From the NCBI GenBank assembly GCA_036023115.1, contig JAYKKT010000036.1, forward strand, positions 6,560,001-6,624,000: DNA of 64,000 nucleotides. Direction: 5' to 3'. A program made the position numbers and the translations under genes. Numbering within the stretch: the first letter of the stretch is position 1; each line of letters opens with the position of its first letter. The notes under the pieces were generated by a model. It was not told where the DNA came from. It worked only from the letters and a program-made list of their open reading frames with translations, and ran no database searches. This document shows positions 12,400 to 24,100 of this stretch, one piece after another. Source of the DNA: Brasenia schreberi. Taxonomy: Eukaryota > Streptophyta > Magnoliopsida > Nymphaeales > Cabombaceae.

Positions 12400-14190
12400 A
12401 AAGTATTTATGACATGCTCATCAATTTATTTTGAATGACATGAGTTTAATTTAAATTTTATAAAAGATTTTGAAAAAGTATAAAATATATTGTTGTTACA
12501 CTTATGCCACCCAAAAAATAATGTGTTATCACGAGTGAGCAAGATTTATATATATGATCAGGGCAACGTTGGATATACTCCACTATTACGATCTTATCTT
12601 GATGCAGAGAAGGTCGAGCCGATGAGAGGAAGTACAACAAAGAAGACCCACTTTTTATTTCATTGTCCGGCCGGTGTTTGGCAGACTCTTCTAAGATGCA
12701 AAGTAGGTCAGGAGAAGCGTGTGCATAATAGAAGTCGAGAAGTTAATCAAATTTTTGAAATCAATCTAATCAAATCGAGTTAGTGCAAATCAAAGATGAC
12801 GTTAAGTTTTCATATTTTTTGAAACCTTTTTGCTTTCGATTCGATCAGGAATCCATTCGGCCGACTCACTAAATCTTCTGAAAAATCATTCGATTCAAGA
12901 AACTGATTTCAAAGCATCAGTGCTCAATGGTGATTAAGAACCGACGTAGCTAACCTTAAGAACTGTTGCCCTTCTCCCTTTTGTCTCTCTTGCCACTGCT
13001 GGAGTCCGGCAACTCAAGCACGCCTCTGGTTTTGTCTACCGTGCCAACAGTTAGTTTCTTTGCTGAGTACATCATGATTGTTGTTGAGGTGCGTTTAGCC
13101 AGCAACAGTCCACCTATTTAAGCTATCACCCATTGCCAAAAAACATCATCCATTAAAACCGGCAACCAGCCACCACCGAACGACCTCCCCCTCCTTCTGC
13201 TAGCCTTTGCTCCACCATCGCTATCCAACCTATGTATATTGTCGTCTTCAAATATAGACAAGTCTATGCTTTGTTTTCTAAATTTAGCTTGGTTGTTGGG
13301 TTTCAACCATGGTCTTCCCTTGACACTACTTTTTCCTCAATGAAGAAAATAAGTTTGATTCTATCATCATTTCAACCTCTATACTTGCCGGATTAGAGCA
13401 GTAAACAGAGAGAGACAAGTAAACATGAAGAGAGAGAAATAGTTCAGTGGGCTTCATATTAAGGCAGCAAACGAGAGAGAGAGAGAAAGGGCAAACGATT
13501 ATTCAGTCAACTCGATTTTGGATTCATCAAAACCGAAACAGAACTGATTTATAAGATAGCCGAACTGAATTGGGAACTTTGGTTCAGTCCGACTTTGATC
13601 ATTCGGCTAATGCTCATCTCTAGTCGAGGTGAGCCATCCGCTTTAGGGATGGCAATTCCTACCTGCCCCTTCGTGGGACAGGATAAGAAAGGAAAGACCC
13701 AAAAGTTTAACAAAACAGAATAGTGTTTAAGGTAAAGCCGCACCCTCCTGCCCTCATACACATACATATTAGAACTTTTAATATAAAATATTATTAAAAC
13801 ATATTATATTTTTAAGTAAATAATATTAACTAAATTCTTTTCCTGAAAAACACCTTTGTTCGTTGAAATGAGATAGAACAGGATAGGACGAAACCACGAA
13901 ACGGGTACGATCTCCCAGACCCGCCCCGAAGTTTGTAGTACGGGGTAGGTGCAGGTAGAATGAAAACCCACGCCATCCCCAATCCGATTACAGACAAAAA
14001 TTATAAAGAGCGTCCGAATATCTTGAAAATTATGTAGACCGCCCCCACCTGAATGTCACCCAAGTGAACTTCGCCTCATGCCGGAAAATTGATTAGACGG
14101 TTTTTTGCGACATCGGAAGAGCCACATTTTGGAAGATGAAATAATCAATCTGAATAGTATTCGTCTTCCACTTTCAAATAAGCTCTTTCG
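12400..14190. other. Intergenic, no supported gene
   Basis: Several short frames exist but none has family features, good length or a conserved relative in the window. GA tracts occur near 13400 and 13475. Confidence 0.6.
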
Positions 14191-14259
14191 TGTGTGACGT
14201 CAACCAGACCGCCCGAGCTCACCACCAGACGCGGAAAACGGGACGCCTTTCAACACATG

Positions 14260-14570
14260 AAGCGGATGAAGAGTCCATTGACAGTCAGAAATCTCGTGTG
14301 TGGAATACGAGACACTCATCGCACCCATCAAGAGGATGCTGTGCCACCAAGATGTTCATCACTCTGTCAATCCACGACTCTGATACACAAGAGCAAATCA
14401 GATCGAAGTCACCGGTAAACACCGGCTCGCTATCGAATCGACCGACCATTGAGTAAGGCGGAAGAAAGAACAAAGAAGAGGATTTGGGGAAAACGGAGAG
14501 AAGAAGAGACTCACCAACTAATCGGCACGGGCCCCACCTCCCAACCAATGAACCACACAAACCCCATCTC
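14260..14570. repeat. Dispersed repeat, copy 2 (partner at 4110-4350)
   Basis: Same landmarks as the first copy: CCATTGACAGTCAGAAAT, TGTGTGGAATACGAGAC, GGAAGAAAGAAC...GATTTGGGGAAAACGGAG, CACACAAACCCCATCTCTCTCT. It is followed by a TATATA at about 14622. Confidence 0.55.
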
Positions 14571-14682
14571 TCTCTCTAACGCTGCAGGAGCGAGAATAAA
14601 ACCCTCACCTCGCAGTCGCTATATACCCTAAGGGAGATATCTATGGGTCGGGTTCAGCACAAATTCAACCCGTTCCGAACCC

Positions 14683-15102
14683 GTTAGGGTTAGGGTCTAG
14701 TAGAAACTGAATCGATCCATTTAGATTCCACAATATTCGACTAATGTAATGAAGCGGGTCAAGAAAAGCTTATACCGAATCCGGATCCGAAGTGTCCCAT
14801 GTGTAGGGGGACCCTGACAGGACCCCCAATTTGCCTGATTAAGGCTCAAATCAAGCTTTAAAATAGGTTAGGGTCTGATTCGACACAAATTCGACCCGTT
14901 GGGGTTTGGTAGCAACTGAATCGTTAGGGTTAGGGTCTCGTAGTAACTGAATCGATCCATTTAGATTCCACAATATTCGACTAATGTAATGAAGCGGGTC
15001 AAGAAAATCTTATACGGAATCCAGATCCGAAGTGTCCCGTGTGTAGGAGGACCCTGACAGAGCTCCCAATTAGCTTGGCTAGGGCCCAAATCAAGCTTTC
15101 AG
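14683..15102. repeat. Tandem duplication, period 240 bp
   Basis: 14683-14862 is repeated at 14923-15102 with few differences, from GTTAGGGTTAGGGTCT to AAATCAAGCTTT. Each unit begins with two TTAGGG motifs, and a partial extra unit lies between (14880-14922). Confidence 0.85.
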
Positions 15103-15390
15103 TTACTCATATGAAGCCGAATTGGGCATTATCAGTTTAATTATTTGTTAGGAAATTAAATACCAATATCTGGTTTTAGCATCAATTTGAAAATATAGGG
15201 CTACTTGGACTTGATTTTCATCTTTTCAAGTACTTTTTTTTTATTTAAAGGAGAGGCCACAGCCTCACACACACATGCACCCACTGGAAGTCGAACTCCC
15301 CACCTAAAGCTAACACTCTGGATGCATCTTTTCAGGTATAATAGAGAATTTCATAAAATTAAAAGGCACATTGGTAATGTCGTACTCAGA

Positions 15391-15455
15391 GAGATAGCTC
15401 ACCTGGCGAAGGACCTGGGTGACACGTTACACGAAGTGTGTTCGATACCCGTGGT
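15391..15455 (+). mobile_element. tRNA-like SINE head (candidate)
   Basis: ATAGCTCACCTGG at 15394-15406 fits the tRNA A box, and TGTTCGATACCC at 15439-15450 fits the B box, with a gap of about 33 nt. No clear cloverleaf or CCA end, so a SINE or tRNA relic rather than a working tRNA. Confidence 0.45.
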
Positions 15456-15518
15456 GTGCATGGCCTCCCATTGTAACAAAAAAAAGGCATATTGGTTTAA
15501 CCTTGCAAAAGTTTTAAC

Positions 15519-15728
15519 TCAACCAAGAACCGTCTCAAACAACATAACATTGGGTAGAAAGAGCTTAATACAGTCTTCACATTCATGGTGACCTTCTTCC
15601 TCTACACAGACTTCACACTCATGGTGATGCTCTTCTTCTTCGTCATCATCATCGTCGCCTTCCTCGCAGTGAGGCTCATTAGGTTTGATTTGCTTGCCAT
15701 CCCTAGCCACATTGGTCATGTTGGCCAT
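15519..15728 (-). CDS. Small acidic His/Cys-rich protein (tentative)
   Basis: ATG at 15728 (GCATGGCCAAC context) opens 69 codons. The middle is strongly acidic, with runs of Asp and Glu followed by HHHECEVC and GHHECEDC. These CxxC and HxC groups could bind metal. The frame continues upstream without ATG to 15845, where TTTCTAG could be a splice acceptor, so this may instead be an internal exon. The runs come partly from TCA/TTC trinucleotide repeats. It lies on the same strand as the two His-rich secreted peptides downstream of it in the window. Function unknown. Confidence 0.35.
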   Translation of the reverse strand: MANMTNVARDGKQIKPNEPHCEEGDDDDDEEEEHHHECEVCVEEEGHHECEDCIKLFLPNVMLFETVLG

Positions 15729-16116
15729 GCTGGTAGTGTTAACATGAACCTGTTGGACTTGGGTCTGCTTCAGGTCTCTCGACCCATTGACAACACATAT
15801 GAACAACACATTGTCTAGAAAGAGAGAGAGAGAGAAGGGGCACAAAAAAATTCATTGCTCTCTAAAGGAAATGCTGAGTTAACCAGGAGAGGAGTGAATA
15901 GAGCGAGGGAGGCATTGGGCTCTTAATAGAGTCCAGCCAACTTGGTGTATTTTTTTTAATGATTTTTTTTGGTTGTTACACTGTTTTTCAATATAATTGC
16001 AATTAATAAAGTTAAATTATATTACTTGTAATAATTAAACAGAGGATGATTGCCAATCACTGCATGGCAAATTGGCTGTCTATATATTCCCTGCACCGAG
16101 ATAGTCCAAGATTCAA

Positions 16117-16205
16117 CTTAATGGAGTATTTGGGTATGGACATGATCCATTGAAGCTTAATGGAGTATTTGGGTATGGACATGATCCATTGAAGCTTAAT
16201 GGAGT
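16117..16205. repeat. Tandem repeat, 39-bp period
   Basis: CTTAATGGAGTATTTGGGTATGGACATGATCCATTGAAG occurs twice exactly (starts 16117 and 16156), with the beginning of a third copy at 16195. Confidence 0.95.
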
Positions 16206-16917
16206 TTAGTTGACAGGCATAATGAAGGTTGCAAGCTCCCTATGCAAGAATCATATCCGAGTTTGGTAAGAAGAAATACCCACCAAACCTTATTAACCTC
16301 AAGCAACTTTGTATTATGCTTCTTATTGTATACTTCCGAAGATTTGATTATCTTCATATATCCAGAAAACCCAGGTGAGGGTTCCACATGGAATAATATA
16401 CGGGATTATCCTGACACGAGGAGAAGCAGACGCACCAGAACAAAGTTTTCCAGCTAAGTATCTTAGTATAAATTAGGGCAACGTTTATCTGTGTGGAGAA
16501 GTGGAATCTTTGAATTTCTCTTTAACATATTATCAATGATACATGGTTTGAATAGTGACTCGAAATTTCTTCTTTTAGATTTCCCACCTCTTTAGAATTC
16601 CCCCAAGTATAAAAGTATAGCAATTAGGGATTGGTTCCATGACAAGAATCGGAGACCTGATACTGATAACATAAATATAAAATATTAATCCAATCTTACT
16701 TTATTGTGGAAACCACCAACACCATTATAAAACCTTACAACAGAAAGGATACATAAATACCAATACATGCATTTATGCATGTTTCCGCACACAAGCATAT
16801 AAAAACCATCAGTGATCGTCTTCTTGAGTGGAGCTCCTTTACTGTACCATCATTGGGCACTTATTCTTCTTACCAAACATAGCAGAAGGAAGGTTAAAAG
16901 CTGCAACAATGGATCAA

Positions 16918-17139
16918 TCAAGGACGGCCATGGTGATGGGGGTGATGATGTGGGTGGTGATGATCATGGTGGCCGTGGTGATGACCATGATGATGCTTGT
17001 TATGGTGATGGTGGGGGTGAGGGCGGTGCTTGTGGTGGTGATGTTGATCTTCGCCAATCAATTCTCTATCTTCAGCTTGCACTGCATACATGCACAAGGC
17101 GACGGCAAGGAAAAGAACAAGAATCACCTTAGCAGTCAT
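16918..17139 (-). CDS. Secreted histidine-rich mini-protein 1
   Basis: 73 residues from ATG at 17139 (complement) to TGA at 16918. Residues 1-22 form a signal peptide: a positive start, a leucine/valine core, and CMYAVQA before the likely cleavage. The mature ~51 residues begin EDRELIGEDQ and then contain 27 histidines in HHH/HHHH groups spaced by Gly, Pro, Asp, Asn and Lys. Such a sequence would bind Zn, Cu or Ni ions, so a role in cell-wall or apoplastic metal binding, or as an antimicrobial peptide, is possible (inference). A TATATATA box lies at 17214-17221, about 80 bp before the ATG, which supports a real short transcript. A related gene sits 2 kb away at 19095-19325. The family is not recognised. 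Confidence 0.75.
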   Translation of the reverse strand: MTAKVILVLFLAVALCMYAVQAEDRELIGEDQHHHHKHRPHPHHHHNKHHHGHHHGHHDHHHPHHHPHHHGRP

Positions 17140-17213
17140 CCTTTCTCTCTTTAAACGAACTTCAGAAAGGAAAATTACGCAAAGATCGATGAAGGTTTGC
17201 CGGAGAGATCGCG

Positions 17214-17221
17214 TATATATA
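17214..17221 (-). promoter_or_regulatory. TATA box of His-rich gene 1
   Basis: On the minus strand CACTATATATACGC. With initiation ~30 bp downstream the leader would be about 45-50 nt. Confidence 0.55.
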
Positions 17222-17299
17222 GTGCATTTTAATTCGTATGCATGTAGAGAAGATGGCCTAGTGACAGTTGCATGGGAGACATAACAAATGCTCATCTAA

Positions 17300-18800
17300 T
17301 TATGACATGCAAACCAGTAAGGGTCCTGCAGCATGAGCAATGTCTTGTGAAAGTCAAGATATTGCAACAATGCTGGTTAGTGGGTACCAACTTCAGTAGG
17401 GAAGACGTGAGTGGCAGTAATAGATCTAAATGCGTACATAACTTTAATTTTTGATACGATGAATTCCATTGATTTTAATTATTAATTATGATATATGACA
17501 AGCTGTGGGCAATTTTGAGCCGGTAACAACTTCAGTTTACTCAATGAATGTTCACTAAAAGTTACGTTTTAAGCTTTGAACCAAATAATCTACACCGTAA
17601 CTTTGTATTGCATAAAGAATTTGTTTCCGATGTAACACAAAATGTGGGAAATATTTGGTGTTTAAAATCATTAAATATAAATTTTGGGGCCTTGTGACCC
17701 TAAAAGATTTTTTTTTGCCTAATTATCTTGAGAGGTGAGAAAATTTGAGCCTTAAAATCATAAGAGTAAAATGATTTTGGGGTTCAAAAACTTTGGGAAC
17801 TGAAATTTTTGTGGGCCCAAAGTAGTTGCCGTCCTCGCCTTACCCACGAGCCACTCTTGGGCCATAGCTTATTGGGCGTTGAAGGCCATGTCTGGCTTGG
17901 TGAAAGGGCATTGCCAACCCTTCAATAAGGCAATATAACACCACGATGCACATATATTAAGTGAGAAATTTGAAAAGTGTATGGTTGAAAACATAATTAC
18001 TTAGCATAATTTTAAGTAAGTAATTTGGAAGTGTACAATAAAAAGTGCTTGCATGAACCAGCATAATATAAAGTCAGTATATGCCTTGACAAGGAGGGGC
18101 CTTTTGTACAGTTTTTATGCCAAACTGAAGCGACGAATCTATATTGAGACAAGGTAGGACTTCAATCACCAAGAGTTTTAGAAAATTGACATGAAGAGCA
18201 TCTCATGAAAGAACCATCGTATTCTAGTGTATCACTGAACCCATTTGAACATAATCATGAGCATATACCATAACAAAAAGTCTAGATCCTTCATTGAATG
18301 TCGCCCAAGTACAGACCTCTATTAGCTGTTTCTCTCATTATGTAACAAGTCAAAAACAATAACTATTGAAAATAAATGTGTGTTCTAAGCCCCATTCGTT
18401 GGTGCAAGCTCTACTTAGATATCGTATTGTTGGAGGCCAATGTCACCTCTTTCTTGCATCCCTCCAAGAAATTAAAGAATAAAAACTCATCATCATAACT
18501 ATAATGATGACAGAACTAGATATTGACGTAATAGAAGACTATACCAAAACCAAAATATGTAAGACAACAACCTTTTTGTTTTGCTCACACAATCCCTAAG
18601 AGGAATAGATGTGTAGGAAGCAAAAAATGTATGATTCAAAACACGACAAAAATTTCACTTTTGTATCTAGTGGTTTGTAAAATTTCGACAATAGTATTTT
18701 GCTATATCGTCACTTTAGTAAAGAAAAACATACATTATAATAAGCGAAAGCCATGTCTAAATTTTATTGAATGGTTTTAAGGAGTAGGCACCATTCCTAG
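17300..18800. other. Intergenic between the His-rich genes
   Basis: No gene is supported. A MITE-like segment at about 18128-18300 begins AGCGACGAATCTATATTGAG and ends AAAGTCTAGATCCTTCATTG, resembling the hAT MITE at 11823-12000. Confidence 0.5.
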
Positions 18801-19094
18801 AAACTCAAATTTATACGCATTTTGATGTTGGTAGATTTTATCTCTAATCTGATAATTACTTCTGTGTCACACATAAACATAACACGAACCCGCACAAATT
18901 CAAGAGGCTACCACCAGTTTACTGCCAACAGTGAGAATAAGAAACAAAGACAGCCAATACAGTTTATCCATAGCAACATACTCCCTAATGCTAAACTCTT
19001 ACATATAATTCTAGACACCAACATTGATCCTTATTACAAGCTGCTATAATTGGGAGCAGAAACACAGGCCACCCAGCTTTAACAAATATCAGTA

Positions 19095-19325
19095 TTAATT
19101 CTGATGGTTATGGTTCCGCCATGGCTGACGGTGCATATGCATGGAGAAACGTCGGTGAGGAGGATGAGGGCCATGGTGATTATGCTTGGGAAGGTGCTGT
19201 GGATCACGATGCTTAGGATTGTCCATCTTATGGTGAAAATGAAGCAGCATTCGGCCCCCTTCAACAGAATACATGCACATAGCAATGGCGATTATGATAG
19301 CAAAGAGGAATTTAGAGAGCCCCAT
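19095..19325 (-). CDS. Secreted histidine-rich mini-protein 2
   Basis: 76 residues from ATG at 19325 (complement) to TAA at 19095. Residues 1-23 are a signal peptide (hydrophobic isoleucine/alanine core, then CMYSVEG), closely parallel to CMYAVQA of the gene at 16918-17139. The mature ~53 residues hold 14 histidines, here dispersed as HFHHK, KHNHHGPH, HMHRQ and NHNHQ with Pro, Arg and Met, so the peptide is basic and His-rich rather than poly-His. The TATA box CTATAAAAGG lies about 60 bp upstream. Same strand and architecture as the neighbour suggest an old tandem duplication. Function unknown; metal binding is inferred from composition. Confidence 0.7.
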   Translation of the reverse strand: MGLSKFLFAIIIAIAMCMYSVEGGRMLLHFHHKMDNPKHRDPQHLPKHNHHGPHPPHRRFSMHMHRQPWRNHNHQN

Positions 19326-19382
19326 ATTTCTTCTGAGTTGCTGAGAAGCTTATTGGTTGTAAGTATATGAGGGAATTGATGG

Positions 19383-19392
19383 CCTTTTATAG
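19383..19392 (-). promoter_or_regulatory. TATA box of His-rich gene 2
   Basis: Minus-strand CTATAAAAGG, a near-perfect plant TATA box, placed so that the leader would be about 30 nt. Confidence 0.65.
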
Positions 19393-19399
19393 GTTTATG

Positions 19400-20505
19400 C
19401 ATGGTAAAGTTCTTGCACCAAAAGCATGAGTCTTTTTCGACCATGAGAATGTCACTCTCTACCTAATCAACAAATTAAGAAAAGGCAAAAAAGTGTGCCC
19501 TCCAAGAGCCCAAGTACTGGAGGAATAATGTTTGAAGATTCAGGTAAGTAAAGAATAATTGATGGTATAAGTTTCGAAAGAAAAAACATAGAAAAGATTC
19601 TTCACATTGTAAGAAAAGGTTGTGATCTACCCTCCTCAGTGGACTCCTTTGTGAATCTGGCTGCCAAAAAAAAGAGAAGTTTATGATCTTGGTTCTACTT
19701 TCAGAAGCATATCCTAAAGTATATCTGCTATGAATCGAAATGTATATGAGAAGCGAGGGATGAAGCAGATGCGAGAAAAGAAAGCTAAAACTTTTCAAGC
19801 TATGTATATGAATTTGATGTTTTTCTTATTTCCAGCTGCATTAGATGCTCTAAGAAGTATCCTTGTTTTTCTGAAGGAAGATACACTTTCACGAATAGAA
19901 AGACAATTTCAAGTCACAGATGATTCCGAAATGTATGAATTGATATAGCATGGAAGAGTTAGTGAATTTTAGCCTTTAATTTGTTATTTTAGGTTAAGAT
20001 TCGGGTCTATATTAAACTGTTTAGGGAATGCCTGCGAAGAAGTTGGTGAATAATGATCTATAGCATTGCCAGGCATTGAAATAATGGAGAGTATTATAAG
20101 GAGCAGGTAGAGAGTAGGAGATTAATATGACTGGATCAGCAGTTGCTGCCATACATATGGATGGATTTAACGTTTAATTCGAAAGATCCCTTCTTTCTCT
20201 TGAAATTCCATGATAAAAAATGGTGAATAGGTTAGCAAATTCTCCCATTTCAACTTGTTTTAGAAGAATACGCCCACTTGTTTTATTCCACACAATCGCC
20301 TAAAATGTGAACTTTAAATCCCCCTTAAAGTCCAGAATGATTAATCGAATTGTATTTCTTTGTTAAAACCCCATTTTACTTTAGGGAAAGGTTTGATGAA
20401 AATCCACTTTGGTTCCTCGGGTTTCGAAAAGTAATGTTTGATGATTTTCTCATAAGTACTGTGTGGGAAACCAAGCAAAGGACACTGGTATATGTCTGTT
20501 GACTG
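19400..20505. other. Intergenic, no supported gene
   Basis: Only short unsupported frames up to the boundary of the copia element. Confidence 0.6.
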
Positions 20506-20509
20506 TGGT

Positions 20510-20803
20510 TGCGAAGGGTTGAGACCGACCTTGCTACTTGTGTGAATGCCGGAGTTTGTATAGGAAGGTGTCATAAAGATTTGCAGAGAAAAAGAATAAA
20601 GAAAGAAGGAGAGGGAGATCATACACAATTTCCCTCATACAGATTACGCAGGAAGATCTTGTAATGTCTTTTTTTTCAAAATCTCTATGTCCATTGTATT
20701 CTTTGTACAATATTTATAGAGGACTTCTTCATGGTTTTCACGTCTAGGCTTTATGTTACAAGCCGTTTTCTCTATTTAACGTTCTTGGTTTAATTCCTAA
20801 AAC
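20510..20803 (-). repeat. 3' LTR of copia element 1
   Basis: It matches 26055-26347 from 'GGGTTGAGACC' through 'ACTTGTGTGAATGCCGGA', 'GATCTTGTAATGT', 'TGTCCATTGTATTCTTTGTACAATATTTATAGA' to 'TTCTTGGTTTAATTC'. The last part contains TATAAATATTG on the minus strand, the likely LTR promoter. Confidence 0.85.
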
Positions 20804-21143
20804 ATTACCATTTTTATTATCATGTAACATTTTACAACTTGAGAATGGTTATTTTCTGTTACATCTCCCACTTAGCCATTCGAGCCAAGTATCCTGATAT
20901 AATGGCTTTTGCCTTCCACTTTTGTAGAGTTTTTCAAGTTACGTCATGTATGATTGTCATTTCAATCATTATCTATAGTGTGGTTTCTTACCTACACAAC
21001 ATTCAAAATATCTCAAACCAATGTTTGTAACATGTTTTGAGAAAATATCTTCCGTTATGTCTTTAGTGAAGGGGTATGCCAATATATCATTTGTTGGCAT
21101 GTATGAGATGAATATTTCCTTTCTCATAACCATATCATGAACA

Positions 21144-24100
21144 TTAGTGATATTTAACCATTATATGCTTGCTTTTGGAGTTATAAGTTTCACTCTTAAT
21201 TAGAGTAATTGTTGCATTGTTGTCACAATAAATGACAACCAGCTCGTTGGCTATATCCAACTTTAGATCACGTATGAAGCGGCTTATCCAAACGATATTA
21301 GAACAAGCCACATACTCAACTTCCTGTGTATGCAATGGTACATAGATCTGTTTCTTGCATGCCCAATAAACAACTCTACCTCCAAATAAGAATATTTGAC
21401 CAGAGGTTAATTTATTGTCATCTTTGCTCCTAGCAAAGTAAGCATCTGAGTATCCTACCACTTTTAGTTCATCCGCTTGAAAACATAATCTCAGTCTTTT
21501 GTTCCCTTAAGATATCTTAGAATCATTTTCACAGTTGTCTAGTCATGCCATCTAAGAGTACTTTGATAACTACTCATAAGACCAACAACGAAGTTGATAT
21601 CAGGTCTTATACATAACATAACATACATCAAGCTACCTACAACTTATGGATAAGGAACATTAGGCTTATCGTCTCTTTCATCAGGATAATCAAACTTTTT
21701 TATGATATAATTGATATCTCTCTCCTGACTTAGGCATAGAAGTTTGGATTCTCTATCTCGAGAAATCTTAATACCCAAGATGTAGGATGCTTCCCCCATA
21801 TCCTTCATTTCAAACTTTGAGTTTAACCATGACTTGGTTTTGACAATCATTTCATTGTCATTCTCAGCCAACAATATGTCATCTACATATAATGATAAGA
21901 TAACAAAGTGACTCCCACTGTTCTAGACACATACAAAGTGGTCAAGTTCATTAGCTATAAACCTAAGTTCAATAATGACATTTGGTTAAATATCATTCAT
22001 GAGGTGAATGTTTAAGGCAATATAGGGATTTTTTCAACCTATATACTTTATATTCTTGGCCTTCAACTTTATATCCTTCGGGTTGTTGCATTTATGAATG
22101 ATTTCATCTAAATCTTCATTTATGAAATCAATTTTTACATCTAACTGATGTTAGTCCAAATCATAATATGCTGATATTGTCAAGATTATTTTTATAGATG
22201 CAAATTTTACAATATGAAAATATGTCTCAACATAATTTATTCTCTTCTTTTAAGAAAAAACCTTTGCAACTAACCTTGCTTTAAACTTATCAATTATTTC
22301 ATCGACCTTGTATTTCTTTTTAAAAACCCATTTGTAGCCTATAACTTTTCTTCATTTAGGAAGATCAACTAATTCACATACTTTGTTTTTCTCAATAGAT
22401 TCTATTTTCTCATCCATAGTTTTTTTTAGTCTTAAGATTTAGATGAGCCAATAGCCTGTTGATATGTAAGTTATCAATCAAGTCATCTAAATCTACTGAA
22501 TTACACACTTCCTCTGCAAGATAACGATGATAATCCTTTAAGTATGATGATGTGATTGTAAGTCTTTTATATTCACTTAATGTTTAAGTTTGTTTAGGAA
22601 GTTTCTCTAACCCAATATTTTCCTCATTATTCTAAAGGATGTTATTCTTTGTATCTTCTAGGAATTTAACATTCCCGCTTTCTATGAGTCCATGTTCCTT
22701 GTGATAAAAGTGGTATCCCTTAGATACTTTAGTATATCCAATAAATATATATCTTAAGGACCGACTGTATATCTTATCTCTAGATTGATCAATAATCTTT
22801 ATATGAACAATAGATCCCCACCCACATATAATATGGTATAGAAAATACAACTTTACACGATACTCTATTTAGAATATACATAATTTTACTTACTGCTTTT
22901 TTCCAAAATACCCTTGGTAGAGATACGTCTATTAACATGGACCTTGTCATATTCAGTAAGGTCCTGTTATATCTTTTCGCTAAATCATTTTGTTGAGGTA
23001 TTCTAGGCATTATATTTTACTTTGAAATACCACAGTCTTTACAAAATTCTAAAAATTTTGTAGAGGTATACTCATCACCTCTATCTAATATTAGGACTCT
23101 AATTGCCTGCCCCAATTGGTTCTCAACTTCCTACTTATATTCTTTGAATGCTTGAAGTGCCTTAAATTTATGTGATAAGAAATATACATAACATGGTTGT
23201 TGCCCTTGTTATTTCCTTGAAAAATGTTTTTCTTATAATTTTTCCTTGTATACAAGCTTCACATTTACCAAAAGTGTTTTCTTGAAAAACTGACTATAAT
23301 TCAAAGTCAAATAATTTTCTCAGCTTTTTCAGACTTATATGCCGTAGGCGTCTATACTATACATTCACATCGACATTAAAGACACAATCAATATAAGGAA
23401 AAAATCCTTCTCTTTCATTTAATTTAAATAAACCTTGTTCGTTATCGAACAATCCTTAGAAGGCTATCATTTCATGCTAGCCTATGATTATCTTGTTAGG
23501 GACAAACCTGACTTCAAAATATTTCTTAACCAAGGCAAGGACCAAGATCAAATTGCGGATTATAGTTGACACAATTAGTAAATCAATTAGAATAACCGGT
23601 GTGCCTTCTACATAAATCGTAAAGGACCCCACACCAAGGACATCTCAAAAGGTGTTATTTCTCATATACATCATATGTTCCCCTAGTTATATTCCTTCAA
23701 GTACATTATCACTTTTTTGCTCTTTGAGATATGTCTTTTTGCTCTAGAGTCAATCCATTAACCAAATATTGGGCGATCCATGTAAAGACATTCTAAAACA
23801 ACACAGATTATGTCCTGCTTCTTCGATTAACTATGTTGTTGGGTGTTTCCACTGCTAACCTTCTTGTTGTGGCAATCTTTTTTGTAGTGCCCCATTTTTT
23901 TCCGAAATATATCTTATTGCTTTAAAGCTAATCCACCAACCAGATATTGGGCGATCTATGTAAAGGCATTATGAAACCACATAGATTATGTTCTGCTTCT
24001 TCGATTGACATTATTGTTGAGTGTTTTCATCCCATTCTTTTTGTTACGACAATCTCTATTATAGTGCCTTATCTTTCTACAGTTGCAGCACTTAACCTAA

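Noticed and set aside
14683..14945. Interstitial telomere
   Set aside because: Only two TTAGGG units per copy, and the plant telomere is TTTAGGG. The context is a 240-bp tandem repeat.
15391..15455. Functional tRNA gene
   Set aside because: A and B boxes are present, but acceptor, D and anticodon stems do not pair convincingly.
15728..15860. Signal peptide MNFFVPLLSLS joined to the acidic His/Cys-rich frame
   Set aside because: The upstream ATG lies in a different frame and runs into a stop; a TGA closes the correct frame upstream.
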